From Paramecium octaurelia (Eukaryota; Ciliophora; Oligohymenophorea; Peniculida; Parameciidae), in assembly GCA_905182995.1 (NCBI GenBank), contig CAJJDP010000019.1:523600-587599 (forward strand): DNA of 64,000 bases, read 5' to 3'. How positions within the stretch are numbered: position 1 is the first letter of the stretch; every line of letters starts with the position of its first letter. The notes beneath the pieces are model-generated. The model saw nothing but the letters and a program-made list of their open reading frames with translations. It had not been told where the DNA came from and searched no databases. Below, in pieces: positions 48,612 to 59,982 of the stretch. Both the position numbers and the translations under genes were made by a program.

Positions 48612-49283
48612 ATTTAATTAATTATAATAATATTGTGAAAAATAAATGATTATTAATATATAATCTTTTAATGAAAATGATTAATTCGTATATACTTTAA
48701 TGTATTTGCTATTTCAATTAAATTGCAAAAATGAAATCATGAAATAAGATTGATTAAAGCAATGCTTTTATAGAATCTTTGTAATATTGGTGGTAGAATT
48801 CATGACACTTAGATCATTTAATACTAAAATCAGATAATTTTGAAAACTTATAAGTAATTTATAGGAAAGCTACATTCATAAAAAAATATATTTTGTTGAA
48901 ATGATTTTGAAAATAGTTTGATTGGTATTAAAAATTAAGAATGATAAATTATATTATCTTTATTTTAATTTACAATTAAGTAGAAAGAATATTATGCGAA
49001 AAATAATAAAATAAATCTCAGAAAGGAAAATGAAAAAACAATATAAGATTAGTTTGTAGGAACATACTATTTTGTAAAGAATAAAAAAATGATTGCAAAA
49101 AGATGTCGTTATTCTCAAATTTGACAATTTCTTGACCATTAATTTGAACCAATTAGTTTAAATAGTTACTTATAAAATTAATATTTAAATTAAACTCAAT
49201 TTTAAGTCTGATAATTCCATTTATTTGCATCTTTGTAAATTTAATTGCAATATTCTAATTAAACTACTTAAACTACTAAAAAA
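48612..49283. other. AT-rich intergenic upstream of the paralog triplet
   Basis: About 670 bases between the divergent DNAAF1 start and the first gene of the tandem triplet. No frame or RNA gene is seen; presumably two promoters. Confidence 0.45.
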
Positions 49284-50086
49284 ATGAAGGCTTAAGGATT
49301 AAAAAATATTTAATAGAAATATACACAGTTTGCATATCATCAAAGATCTCAAAATAATCTATTGAATCTCAAACATTAGCAAGATAATAATTTTCAAAAG
49401 AATAATGAACTGGACACTTTATCTAAGTTGAAAGAGCTCAATGAAATTAATGAGAGAATTTAAGATTATCAATTGTAAGCTACTTAATCTAAAATAGACT
49501 TAAATATCATAAGAGGTCTCTTAGTTCTTAAAGCAATGTAGAAGGGTTTTTAAATCTTAAGGATCAATAGATCTTTCTATATTTACCTTATCATCACTGT
49601 AAATAGCATAGAAGATAAGTTATAAGAAAATTATGGAAGAAATACATTAATGTCATAATCTCATTATTTAGATATGAAAGAGCAAGAAATGATATATACA
49701 GATTTTATATTCCCAGGAAAAAACTCTATGCTTTACCAACTCCTGACACATTGCCAAGGAATCCAAGAAAAAGAAAAAAAGATTGTTTATTAAAATTAGG
49801 AACCTTTGGTGAATACATAGAAGCTTAAGACGAATTAGAAGCTAAATAAAAAAGGAAAGAAATACCTAATTTCAAGAAATCCCCCATTTATCTAAAATAT
49901 CAATCGAGTCAAGTTAGAATTAATAGAATATTAACAAAAAGAAATAATAACAATAGCATTTCTGCAGATAATCTAAGACTATCTCCTAAGAAGGTGATTA
50001 ACAAACTAAAGTGTAACTTAACTCTTCCTCCTCTTATAAAATTAGATAAAAGATTGCAAAGAGTATTTTCAAATCTTGGCAAATGA
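49284..50086 (+). CDS. Tandem paralog 1 of an unrecognised family
   Basis: 259 residues with one phase-2 intron of 23 nt (49475-49497). After the intron come the family landmarks: SLSSQSNVEG, then LPYHHC, then LWKKYINVIISL (Trp followed by basic residues and a short hydrophobic run), then a basic region and GTFGEYIEAQDELEAKQKR, and a basic C-terminus (INRILTKRNNNNSISADN). The protein is Gln/Lys-rich with pI clearly basic. The same landmarks occur in the same order in the next two genes, with the intron at the same place, so the three arose by tandem duplication. Function is unknown; no signal peptide. Confidence 0.75.
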
Positions 50087-50118
50087 TCACTATATTATAT
50101 ATATAATATTAATTATTT

Positions 50119-50983
50119 ATGAATCAGATCAAATTACCGAAGGTTTATAGAAATGACTTAGAAAATAGTTTTATTCGAAAATTTGAAAGATCTTTTTTAA
50201 GTTAAAGTTAGAAATCTAGTCAAGTTACAAGAGTGCGATTATATAAATAAAAATAACCGAGATATCAAATAAATGAGAATTTGAAATAGCTATCTGAATG
50301 GAATTAATAAAAACAATATCATAAAAAGTAATGAAGTAATATCAACATATAGGCTTAAATATTATCCTAGAGGTAAAAGTTCAGAAAGCTCGATCGAAGG
50401 ACAAAATGGTAAAAAGGTTTCTTAGTTTTTTTTATTATTGCCCTATCATCGTCCTGCTTAATAGAGATACTTATAATGTAGAATGATGTGGAAACGGCTG
50501 ATTATAGGAGTGGAAATTATAATCTTCTATGGTAAACTTTATAGAGAATAATTAATTTCTAAGACTGCTTCATGTCCTCACATTCCTCCTCGAAGAAGTA
50601 GTCTTAAAAGTCTAAATTATCCTGCAAGTCCTCCTAAAAGGAAATTTCGAAGTAGAACTCAAGGGGAAGGAAAGAATCAACCAAGTGGTTTCGGAGATTA
50701 TGTAAAAGCGATGTATGAGAGTGAAAAGTAAAAAAAGGAGTTGTCCTCAAAATCAGTGATCACAAAAGAATTTCGTTTTAACGATTCAAGAATAAAAAGA
50801 CTTGTGACATCAAAGATTTGTGATCAGACACTTGATCTCTCAAGAAATAGATGTGCAAGTATCAAAGATTCTAATTAACTACCTATTCTGATGTAAATAG
50901 CGCCTTACAAAGAGGAAAACATTAGAATAAAGAGAGTATCTTCGACTATGATAAGAAGAATAAGGACTCTCAGATTATATTGA
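50119..50983 (+). CDS. Tandem paralog 2 of the same family
   Basis: 279 residues with a phase-2 intron of 25 nt (50328-50352) just before the Ser-rich motif. Landmarks: KSSESSIEG, LPYHRP, MWKRLIIGVEIIIFYG, a Pro/Ser/Arg-rich stretch (SLNYPASPPKRKFRSR), SGFGDYVKAMYESEKQKK, then a basic end (RVSSTMIRRIRTLRLY). Starts 32 nt after the stop of paralog 1 on the same strand. No known domain. Confidence 0.75.
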
Positions 50984-51107
50984 TTATAATGAAAACATTA
51001 CTCACAATTTTCCTAATTCAATCTTTAACAATAAAGTTTATTTAAGTAAATATCTAATTAGAACTCCAATAAATTATTTTTAATAATAGTTATATTAATT
51101 CATTAAT

Positions 51108-51917
51108 ATGGAAACGAAACAGAGGTCGAAACACAGCTTTATCATAAAAACTGGAACTCCAAAATAGTTAGTAATCTCACTATCTCCAAAACAAAAAAGT
51201 CATAGATAACACCCAAAATTACCAGCAATAGTAGAGCATGAACACACTCTCTTTAAATTAAAATAGTTTGGTAAAAGAAGATAAGAAAATTAAAAGTACT
51301 ATTGAATATTATAGGTTATTAGCAATAAGCGATGTCGAAGTTCAGAGTCCTCTTACGAGGGAACTTTAAATAAAAGATATTAGTTCATGTTTTAAACTAT
51401 ACCCTATCATGGAACTTCTTTTCAAAGAAAGCAATTCTATGTAAAAAAATGGAGAAAATTAATTATTGCTATTCAGTGCATCATCTATATATCTAAAATA
51501 GCTCTTTAGGAATTCAAAATTCGGAGAAGCTGTCCTCCTAAAATGATGATTAGTCATTACTCTATACATCATCATCCTTATCCTTAAAGCCCATCCAATC
51601 GTAAAAGAAATAAAAGCTGTACTCTGGATATAAAAAATAGAAAAATAAGCTTTGGTGAAAAAATTCAAACTTTAATCATTTAATAAAAATTAAAAGCTGA
51701 TACTTGCAAAAACAGTAGCTATCTTTAATAATTTAAGAATTAAAATACAAAATTGAATCGGTTACTAAGTTAGAAAGCAATTAGTTTATAATCCTTGCAT
51801 ACAACAACGGATTTAAAACCTTTGCATTCTGTTTATATAATTGATCAATTTGAAAAATAATCAACCTTGTAAAAATAAACTAAAAAACTCTCTTTGAAAT
51901 TAAAAAGATCACAATGA
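51108..51917 (+). CDS. Tandem paralog 3 of the same family
   Basis: 260 residues with a phase-2 intron of 27 nt (51296-51322). Landmarks: RSSESSYEG, IPYHGT, KWRKLIIAIQCIIYI, a His/Pro/Ser-rich insert (SHYSIHHHPYPQSPSN), ISFGEKIQTLI, and a Lys-rich C-terminus. A shorter 19-nt splice choice would put the second exon in a frame that stops early; the 27-nt choice reproduces the paralogs' sequence, which fixed it. Converges with uL13 at 49 nt. Confidence 0.75.
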
Positions 51918-51966
51918 TGATAATATTACTTAATTTTCTAATTGTACATTATCTTATTATATTTTG

Positions 51967-52613
51967 TCAATAACCCAATTTCTCTAATTCTGCATTTATG
52001 GCAGTAAGTTCTTTAGCACCAATTGCTTTTCTTCTGAGATTTTCTCTGGTAATTTTTCTCTTATAATATGTTGCACCTCTAACAATTTATAAATGCAAAT
52101 TCTACCTAAGCTTTCTTTTTTCTTCTAATCTATTTACAATTGATTATTGATTCCATCCAACTGAAGCGCACAAATCTCCTAAGGAGCAGAAAGGTCTATG
52201 ATTCTTGAGTCTAATCAATTTAAGGGCATCTGGAACTACTTATCTCTTTCTTGTGTCATAAGGAGGGGGAACTCCTTCAAAGACTTTTAATCTTTCTAAA
52301 GCAGCTGCTCCTCTTTTTGATTTGTATTGAAGCATTCCTCTTACAACTTTCCAGAAGCATCTTGATGGTGTTCTGTAATGTTTATATCCTCTTCTTGGAT
52401 TGAAGGCCATTCTTTTGTTCAAATATTCTTCAAAAATAACTCTGTTTCTAAATAGGGAACCTAAAATCATGGGATCATTTTACCTGATTGTTGAATCAAT
52501 TCTGTTCTTACGACAACTATTCTTTATCCTCTTTATAATTGTTTTGCAATATAAGAAGCTAATCTACCCAACAAATGACCCTTTCCATCAATCACTATTT
52601 CCTTCTCAAACAT
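51967..52613 (-). CDS. RPL13A: Ribosomal protein uL13 (L13a)
   Basis: 207 residues with one 23-nt intron (52461-52483). Conserved uL13 segments: [80 protein letters not shown], and a basic C-terminal helix ending [11 protein letters not shown]. Length matches eukaryotic L13a (~200). Component of the large ribosomal subunit. Confidence 0.95.
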
Positions 52614-52893
52614 TTAATTTAAATAAATTTTCAAAATGATATTCTCATCACAAAATACTTAGCAATAACAAAATTAACTAGAACAGAGGTACTAAATTCT
52701 ATTTCTGTAATTTATTATTATATAATCATTAAAATTCTAACATTTTTCATCTTTTCTTACTACCATTATCAAACCCACTATTCCAAAATCAATGAAATTC
52801 AAAATATACATTTCTCATCTATTTCCCATTTCCTTAATAAATAATTTATAACACTCCAATAAGTATTTATTTATATTATAAAAATCATAAATT

Positions 52894-53622
52894 ATGAGGG
52901 GTCCTAAATATGTGGAATAGGATATTATAAAAAAAGTGTGCTATGCTGAATAGTTCCAACAGCATAAATTCAAACTTTTAAATACAAGATCAGATCCCCA
53001 TCTTTCAAAAAAAGTATAGCATTCTCAAACTTTAGCAAATTTTATTAGACAATGATAAGTATTAGTAAATAAGGGCGAACAAATTTTATACGAAACTGTA
53101 AGTGGATTTACAGAAGGAATAACGTCTCTTTAAGGAGAATGCCAAGATTTTAAATCGCATTGTGGATATAGGAAATTAAAAAACATATTCATCAATGCCA
53201 AAAAGATCTGTCACTCGTCAAAGTTCAGCCAACTCTATCAAATCTCTTAATTTATCTTATAGGAAACAAGAAGCTAAAAAAATTGTAGGAGAAAATGAAA
53301 AATTAATCTAGCGGTTATAAAGAACTCCATCATCCTTTAGAAATAAAGACACTTTACTAAAGGACTATAAGAAGTAAGAATCTCATATATATATTCAAGA
53401 ACATTGGAATTAAAAAATAGAATTTCTAAATATTCGTAATAAAATCAGTAAAAGATGGGTAAAATCGTTGAGAGGCTAACAAAAACAACTACAAATCCAA
53501 AATACTCTAAAACAAATCAAAGCAGAACCAGTGCTCCAACATATAAGAATTCAGCTTTGTCTAAATTAAGAATTGAGCCTGATTCCTAATAATAAAAATT
53601 GTAATTTCCAAGAATTAAATGA
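52894..53622 (+). CDS. CFAP97/hemingway-like protein
   Basis: 226 residues with introns 53014-53035 (22 nt) and 53374-53399 (26 nt, ending CAAG). The family pattern of CFAP97D1-like proteins is seen: KFKLLNTRSDPHLS, then LQVDLQKEQRLFKENAKIL and NRIVDI (compare the -EN-x-ILKRL-V segments), then KKIVGENEKLIQRLQRTPSS and KNRISKY. Such proteins are axonemal. The second intron is required to reach the Thr/Ser/Lys-rich C-terminus and the TGA. Assignment is by motif similarity only. Confidence 0.65.
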
Positions 53623-53936
53623 AGTATGCAATATTTATTAAATTTTTATATTCTAAAATAAAAAGTTGAGTAAATTATTTATTTTTTTTTCAAACCAATA
53701 CTTGTTTTGTAAATAAATTTAGAATAATGAATTCTATGTATCAATCTAACAGCATAAAGGATTAATGATAAGTGCGATATATATGATAAGAGAGAGAGTG
53801 TTAGTAATCTTTTAAATAAATTAATAACTCCAATTATAATAATTGCAAAAAGTTTCTATATTATTTCTTTTCTAATTAGATTATTTTAATATTTTAGGTA
53901 TTAATTCTAAGTATTTACTTATTATATATCTATATA
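53623..53936. other. Intergenic between convergent genes
   Basis: About 314 very AT-rich bases between two genes whose stops face each other; nothing recognised. Confidence 0.45.
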
Positions 53937-55202
53937 TCACTCTTATTTCATTTTTAATTTATTCATCTATATCTGTTTATATAATTCTAAAAATTTGGAA
54001 ATATAGGATATAAAATTATATATCAAAAATATAATGAATACCAATACTGCTAATAGCAAGCAATTCACTATAAAAATTTTTTCATTAATTCTCAATAAAT
54101 AATTCTACCATTATCTCTCTTCTCTAGAAACATCTAATATACAAGACTAAGAGTCATCATAAAATTATTGTAGTAGCTCTTCAATTTAAATAGTCTTCTA
54201 CAAAACAACACTTGAATCTTGACTAGAATGAGTTTCATATTCAATTCTTATAGGTGAATTTCGATTATTTGTAATGATTTTTAAGATTCCAAAATTAGAT
54301 TTGTAATAATGATCTTGATTGTTACTAAAAGTGGTTGGACGAAAAAATTAGGAAATAAAGTCAAAAAAGGGAATATGATCAGAATTAGCAAATGTCATTC
54401 CACTTGACGTAAATTCATAGAGATTTTAACCTAATCTATGGGGACATGGATATTTCATAATTTCAGAATAATGCACATCTCCAGATAAGAAAATGATAGG
54501 CTTATTGTATTTTTTGATTAAAGCATATAATTTCTTTTTAGACCATCTAAACCATGTTTCTGATCCATCTCTATCATCAGGTATAACTTAGATTCCAGAT
54601 GTCATGATGATTAATTCGCTTTTTTTCTTAAATTATTCTTCTAACCATTTCCATTAATTTTCTCCTAAGCAATCACCTGTGTGTTTATCTGAATTATATC
54701 TTATATCTGTCATAACAATCAGAATCTTATCATATTAATCAGCATAAAATGATTAGTAAATGCCGTCCTATTTCCTAAGTGGAGAATTTTTGTCTACACC
54801 AATAAAATCAAGATATAACTATTTGGCACTTTCTTTGAAAGGGTTGAATTTATCTCCATTATTTTAATTGCTATCATGGTCATCATAGACTCCTTTGATT
54901 GTTACACTCTTTTTGAATTGAACATAATATTTATCACTGTTGGTGATGTCGAATTTCTCTTTTACTCTGGTCTCATTCTATTCAGGTTTCCACATACCTA
55001 AAATATGCGTATAATCAATATAAGCAGCATCTCCCAACCATAAAAAATATTTTGGATTAAACTACTAAATTCTTTGAAAAACATCTGTGTCATGAGATCT
55101 ATAAAATTTAAAGCATGACCCAAATGCTATAGTTAATAGATTCTCAGCCTTCACAGCAATAGAAAGAGAATACAAAAAAACAATTAATAAGTTTTTGAGC
55201 AT
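53937..55202 (-). CDS. PhoD-like phosphatase with C-terminal membrane anchor
   Basis: 421 residues, intronless. A signal peptide (MLKNLLIVFLYSLSIAVKA) precedes a calcineurin-like, PhoD-type phosphodiesterase fold: IAFGSCFKFYRSHDTDVF, then FLWLGDAAYIDYTH (metal-binding GD motif), then GVYDDHDSNQNNGD (DDHD, also typical), then KPIIFLSGDVHYSEI (GDVH metal motif) and LYEFTSSGMTF. These are the hallmark motifs of alkaline phosphatase D family members. A hydrophobic segment near residues 375-395 (IVNCLLLAVLVFIIFLIY) would anchor it. Predicted as a surface or lysosomal phosphohydrolase. Confidence 0.87.
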
Positions 55203-55240
55203 GTATTTTATATTTTTAATATACTTATGATAAATTGATC

Positions 55241-56088
55241 TCATTTTAAGGCAGCCAAATATTCGCTGTGTTCTTAGAATGGAGTTGATTCTAATTTTGT
55301 GTGTCCCCAAAGATCTGGTGTAAGGAAATTGTAGGTTTCTTTAAGGGCATGGAATGTGGCCTTCAAGAAGTTTGATCTAGTTCTTGTGCTTCCCTTTGAT
55401 TAGGTGTAGCAATCTTAAATTCCTGCCATTTATAAGACTTTCTTTGATGTGATGGCAGCAACAATACCAGTACCTCTGGGAGCTGGAACCAATCTAACTC
55501 TGACTGATCCTTCCTTTCCTGTCACTTTGCATGGGACTGTGTGTGGTTAGGCAATCTTATTTCCCCAATATCCCTTTCTAACTGGAATCAAATTGAGTTT
55601 AGCATTGATGACTGCACCTTTGATGGCTCCTTAAACTTCCTTAGCTGATTTCCATCCCAAACCAATGTGTTAGTGGGAATCTCCAACTACGACGTATGCC
55701 TTGAATCTTGTTCTTTATCCTGCACAAGTTTGCTTCTAGACTGGACCAATGGCGAGTGGCTCTTCCTTCAAATTCTTAAGGAAGTGATCGACAATTTAAT
55801 ATTCTAAATTTTTGTTAATAATCTAGAATTACCCTTGATGGGAATTGAGAATTGGAAGATTGTCTCAAGACTCTTGATTTTGCCTGCCTTTACTAATCTA
55901 CCCAATTTGGTCAAGGGTGTCCACTCTTATTCACCTCCAAATCTTCTTGGACCTCTATTTTATCTTGGGGCTCCACCTTCTCTTCTTTCTCTTTATCCTC
56001 TTCCTCCTCTTCCGAATCCCTTCTTTTCAACTGGGGCGGCTTATTATTATTCTGCTGCTGGTGCTTATTATTGCTCTTATTCAGCCAT
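55241..56088 (-). CDS. RPS2: Ribosomal protein uS5 (S2)
   Basis: 272 residues with one 29-nt intron (55804-55832). An Ala/Gln/Gly/Arg-rich N-terminus precedes the conserved domain: [99 protein letters not shown] and [12 protein letters not shown]. Component of the small ribosomal subunit, at the decoding site. Several N-terminal TAA/TAG codons are read as Gln. Confidence 0.95.
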
Positions 56089-56332
56089 TAAAATAAAAAT
56101 CTTAATTTAAAAATTTGTTTTCAAAGTCCTGTTAACACATAAACTCACATATAATTATTCATTTAATAATAATTCCAAAATCCCCAATATTCCTTTATTT
56201 GCCTAAACTATCATCCCTTGAACTATCAGATTTATGAGACATCCCTGCAAGCCTAACACTCAACATATTCTCTATTCTAGAAAAATCATAAATCAGATAC
56301 AATTTGAATATAGTATGTAATTAAGTTAAGGA
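56089..56332. other. Intergenic upstream of ribosomal gene
   Basis: AT-rich spacer between the uS5 start and a decayed-looking coding fragment; nothing recognised. The stretch 56771-56994 on the other side of that fragment is also empty. Confidence 0.4.
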
Positions 56333-56770
56333 ATGCCCATCTCTTAAGGTATTTGAGGAAAAATCCTATGTATTTCTTATGTGAATAGGAACTTGAGATT
56401 GTCTATTGGATGTTAAAATAAAATTCACTGTGATAAAATAAAGGTTTTGGAATGGGATTATAATGAAAAATTATGAAAAGAACAAATCAAAGAAGATGTA
56501 ATTGCAAACCTTTTTTTAGGAAACCTTTATTTAAATTAGGAATATTATTATTTACTTAGATACAAAATAATAAGAATGCTGAGTTTTTCAGTTTATAAAA
56601 TATTGAATAATACTTTAGTAAAGCTTACTGAGGCTAAGATCAATTGAATAAAGGAGCCTTGTTATTCTTTTAAATTACTGATCAGTGTAATTTGAATCTC
56701 AAATTTGTAAAGGATTATAAATATCATGTAAATCTTAATAGATTAGACTTGATCTTCAATAGAAAAGCAT
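56333..56770 (+). pseudogene. Possible decayed gene fragment
   Basis: In this otherwise gene-free interval, protein-like stretches in different plus-strand frames are broken by TGA: KVLEWDYNEKL (WD-repeat-like), then KEQIKEDVIANLFLGNLYL, then GQDQLNKGALLFFQITDQ and YKYHVNLNRLDLIFNRKA. I found no set of short introns that removes all the stops and no usable start. It may be a degraded copy of a gene; it could also be chance. Confidence 0.3.
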
Positions 56771-56994
56771 GAACAAGTAGGATGAACAATATTTGAAAAT
56801 AAAAAAATCAGAATGTATTAAAACTTAAAAAAATATTAGGATGAATTAATGATGGGAGAAAATTAAGAAAATGCAGTAGATCATAATGAGGAAGTTGAGT
56901 GATGAGGAAAAGATTATGAAAAACTATTGTAATAATAATAATAGGAAATTAGAAGGATTAATTAATTATATATATATATTATTGAAATAGTCTT

Positions 56995-58197
56995 TCAATA
57001 ATTCTTTACCGAACTGCCTCTATCCATTTCATTTCCTGAGTAGCTTATTCCATTAATTTGTGGCATAGGATTATTACCAGGAGTCTCTTTAATTTAATTT
57101 TGCATTGGCTATAAGTTTTGTAATCTATTTGAATTTTCTTCAGCAAAGGTTTTTAGAGGAGATTTGACTTTCTGTTCATATAGATCTTGCCAATTGATTT
57201 TTGTGAAATAGGCATGACTCTTGATACTATCATATCCCTATGAAAATATATCAGATATGGAATACATTTGCTCCTAATCTTAGTTCAGGATTGGTTTATA
57301 AAAGACTGTTAATTAAATCCTTTGCATCACGAGACATAGTTGGGGGGTAGGAGGGATTATTCTTTAAAATGAGATACTGAATTTTCATTTGATTTCTTTC
57401 AGGATGAGCGAAAGGAGTTTTGCCAGTAATCATTTCATAAATTAGAATCCCCAAAGTCCATAAATCTACTTCGAATGAGTGTCCTTCCTTTCTTATGATT
57501 TCCGGAGCCAAATACTCAGTTGTACCAACTAATGTATAAGATTTTTGGTTGTTCTCTTTTCTTTTGGTAGCTAAACCAAAATCAGTTAATTTCACATGTC
57601 CTGATTTAGTCAGTAGTAAGTTTTCAGGTTTTAAATCTCTATAAATAATGTTTAATTTCATATTCAGATATTCCAAAGCTAGAATGACCTCTGCTGCTAC
57701 AAATTGAACAACAGGTTCAGGAAGTCCTTGTGTTCTTTAAAGTATCTAATAAAATTCCCCACCATCAATGTATTCCAGCACAAAGTAAAGTTTGGTTTGA
57801 CTTTGAAATGAATATTTTAGATTAACAATGAAAGGATGCTTGCTGTTATTCAACACTTCTTTTTCGATAACGGCATTTTGCTCTAAATTGCTATCAAATA
57901 TTTATTTTTTATTCATAGCCTTTAGTGCATAGATTTTACCATTGTCTTTCTTTTTCACCTTGAACACTTTTCCAAATGCACCCTAGAAATCTATCGTATT
58001 CTATAATCCCTTACTTTTCCTAATTGATTGAGCATCACAAAATCTTCTATACTCAATTTCTTCTAAGCCGATTCCAATTAATTGGAGGAGACCAAATTCC
58101 TCTCAGAAGTATAGCCCATAGTCTCATCTTATTATTTGGATGGCATCTAAACTGAAGTCAGTTTATTTGTTTCATTTGTTTCGCAAAGATTTCCCAT
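56995..58197 (-). CDS. AGC-type Ser/Thr protein kinase (S6K/RSK-like)
   Basis: 380 residues with introns 57983-58014 (32 nt) and 57238-57265 (28 nt). Kinase motifs: [89 protein letters not shown]. The activation loop with [12 protein letters not shown] is typical of AGC kinases. A C-terminal extension ([16 protein letters not shown]) resembles the AGC tail; the end is Asn/Gln/Gly-rich. The 32-nt intron interrupts the glycine loop and its removal makes GKGAFG continuous. Catalytic residues are all present. Confidence 0.92.
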
Positions 58198-58317
58198 AAC
58201 TTTAATTAATTATAGAATTCCCAAGTATATAAGACATAAACTCAAAAGAAAACTCAAAAGCTACCTGATTATATGACTAAAATCATTTAAAGACATAAGA
58301 ATTTAAATAATTAATTC

Positions 58318-59073
58318 ATGAAATTATTCTCATACAATTCTTGGCTATAACCTTAATCTTTAAAAGACGGCATCCAATTAGAAAATTAAGTCAAATTGTA
58401 CAAGGAAGTCTATGATTTCTCCTAGAAACTTGAAGCACTATTGTAAAATGGCAATCACCCAACATTCAATCACTACTATTAAAAGGCCTTGTCAATATTC
58501 CATAGATTTGCCCATTCAGTTTCCCTAAGAAAATTCAATCGTCATATCTACATGTTAGCATCACTGTATCTATCAGCCAAAGATAACGATATGTTCGATC
58601 ATACAATTGAAATAGATAGATATGTTAAATGCTTTATCGTATACTGTAAAGCCAAAGAAGGTGATAATTTACAATCAGTCCTGATAGAGAAGATAGTAGA
58701 TGCCGAATCGCACATACTATAAATGATAGGATATGATCTAAATATCATAGTGCCCCAAGTTTATTTTGTAGAAGCAAAATTAAAAATTACAGTATAACAC
58801 GGAGAACTCTCTAAATTACATGAGGCGGCATAAAACTGCTTAAATGACCTCTTCTTCACCAATGCTTGTCTCTACTATGAACCAAAAATACTAGTTCTAT
58901 GCTCCTTGTAAATTGCCTCTGACAACCTTAAGATGACTATATCAGATCTCGATTCTGGAGATCCTTGGTACACCATCTTTAGCAGAAATCCAGAAAAATA
59001 GCAACAGGACTATGAAGATATGTAGGAACTGCTAAAATATTAAGAAAAATGTTTATAATTCTTGGAAATGTGA
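58318..59073 (+). CDS. Cyclin-like protein
   Basis: 251 residues, intronless. A cyclin box is visible: ALSIFHRFAHSVSLRKFN, MLASLYLSAKDND (helix 3 with the conserved Lys), DRYVKCFIVYCKAKEG and KIVDAESHILQMIGYDLNI, the LxxE..IL.xL.FDL signature of helix 5. The C-terminal half could be a second, weaker fold (CLNDLFFTNACLYYEPKILV). It is closest in look to transcription-type cyclins (C/K/L/T). Binding to a CDK is inferred. Confidence 0.8.
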
Positions 59074-59174
59074 AATATTTCGTAACACAATTTATTCCTA
59101 ATTGATTATATATATATATAATTCATCAATTCATTGCTTAGCTCCCTTTTATTATCCCTAAAAACATAATTAAT

Positions 59175-59923
59175 TCAATCTACTTTAGTGCATATATAGA
59201 TATAATGAACATTAGGAGCATCTTTATCCTCATTAGTTATAGCAATTGATGTTGAAATTGTTGGTTTATGAACCTATTTAACTATTACATTCCTAATTTA
59301 ATGTTAATCATCTAAATCATACCAATCATATTCTGGCTTCTCTAAATATTAAAGTCTGTGTTCAGGTAGACCATAGGAAATTGCAAAATAGACACCCTTT
59401 GGTCCTAACACTCTGTGAACTTCTTGAATAACTTTCTAAGCATTAGATGATGATGACTCTCCACACTCAAGTAAATTAAATGTCTTACTAATATGGCATC
59501 GAGAGTTCCTTTGTCGATTGCTCCATCGAATGATCCATCTTCAAATTCCATAGCTCTGGCATCCATATGAAGATCTACATTTAATCATTTTCTACATTTG
59601 AAATTTGGTCCTTTATCCTTGTACTTCTCCTACATAGCCTTTGTAACAACATGAGAAATATCGATATTTGTAATGTTCTAATAACCTTCATCGAACATCT
59701 CTTCGCTCAACCCTAAAATTGCTTAACTACAAGTATTTACTTGAATTCCCTGCCCCAACATTAAGGAGCTTACTTTCAGGAGTGAAACAGGCTTAAACAA
59801 GATCCTTGATGCCTGCAAATCTTTGATACCAATCAAATGGCTCGGGATCTCTAAATTCTCATAACAAGTGTCATACCTTGTGTATCGTTCTTCCCAATAT
59901 TCTGCTTTACCGTATTGTGACAT
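59175..59923 (-). CDS. SAM-dependent methyltransferase (METTL13/EEF1AKMT4-like)
   Basis: 216 residues with introns 59851-59876 (26 nt), 59713-59740 (28 nt), 59575-59595 (21 nt) and 59466-59488 (23 nt, ending TTGAG). Family motifs: YGKAEYWEERYTRDPEPFDW, the SAM-binding motif LLNVGAGNSRLSEEMFDEGY, ITNIDISHVV (acidic ribose-binding loop), MDARAMEFEDGSFDGAIDKG (motif IV) and RVLGPKGVYFAISYG. These match the small lysine methyltransferases that act on translation factor eEF1A; substrate inferred. Length fits the family (~210-250). Confidence 0.88.
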
Positions 59924-59982
59924 TTGAATATGATTAAATTAATTATGTTTTATATGTTTAAAATTTATATATAAAAATTAAA

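Noticed and set aside
49652-49671. A 20-nt GTC...TAG intron in tandem paralog 1
   Set aside because: The 23-nt intron at 49475-49497 gives a protein that aligns with the other two paralogs and has the same intron position.
59100-59125. TA dinucleotide runs (also near 56966 and 35460)
   Set aside because: Common in AT-rich intergenic DNA; no evidence that they are retained internal eliminated sequences.
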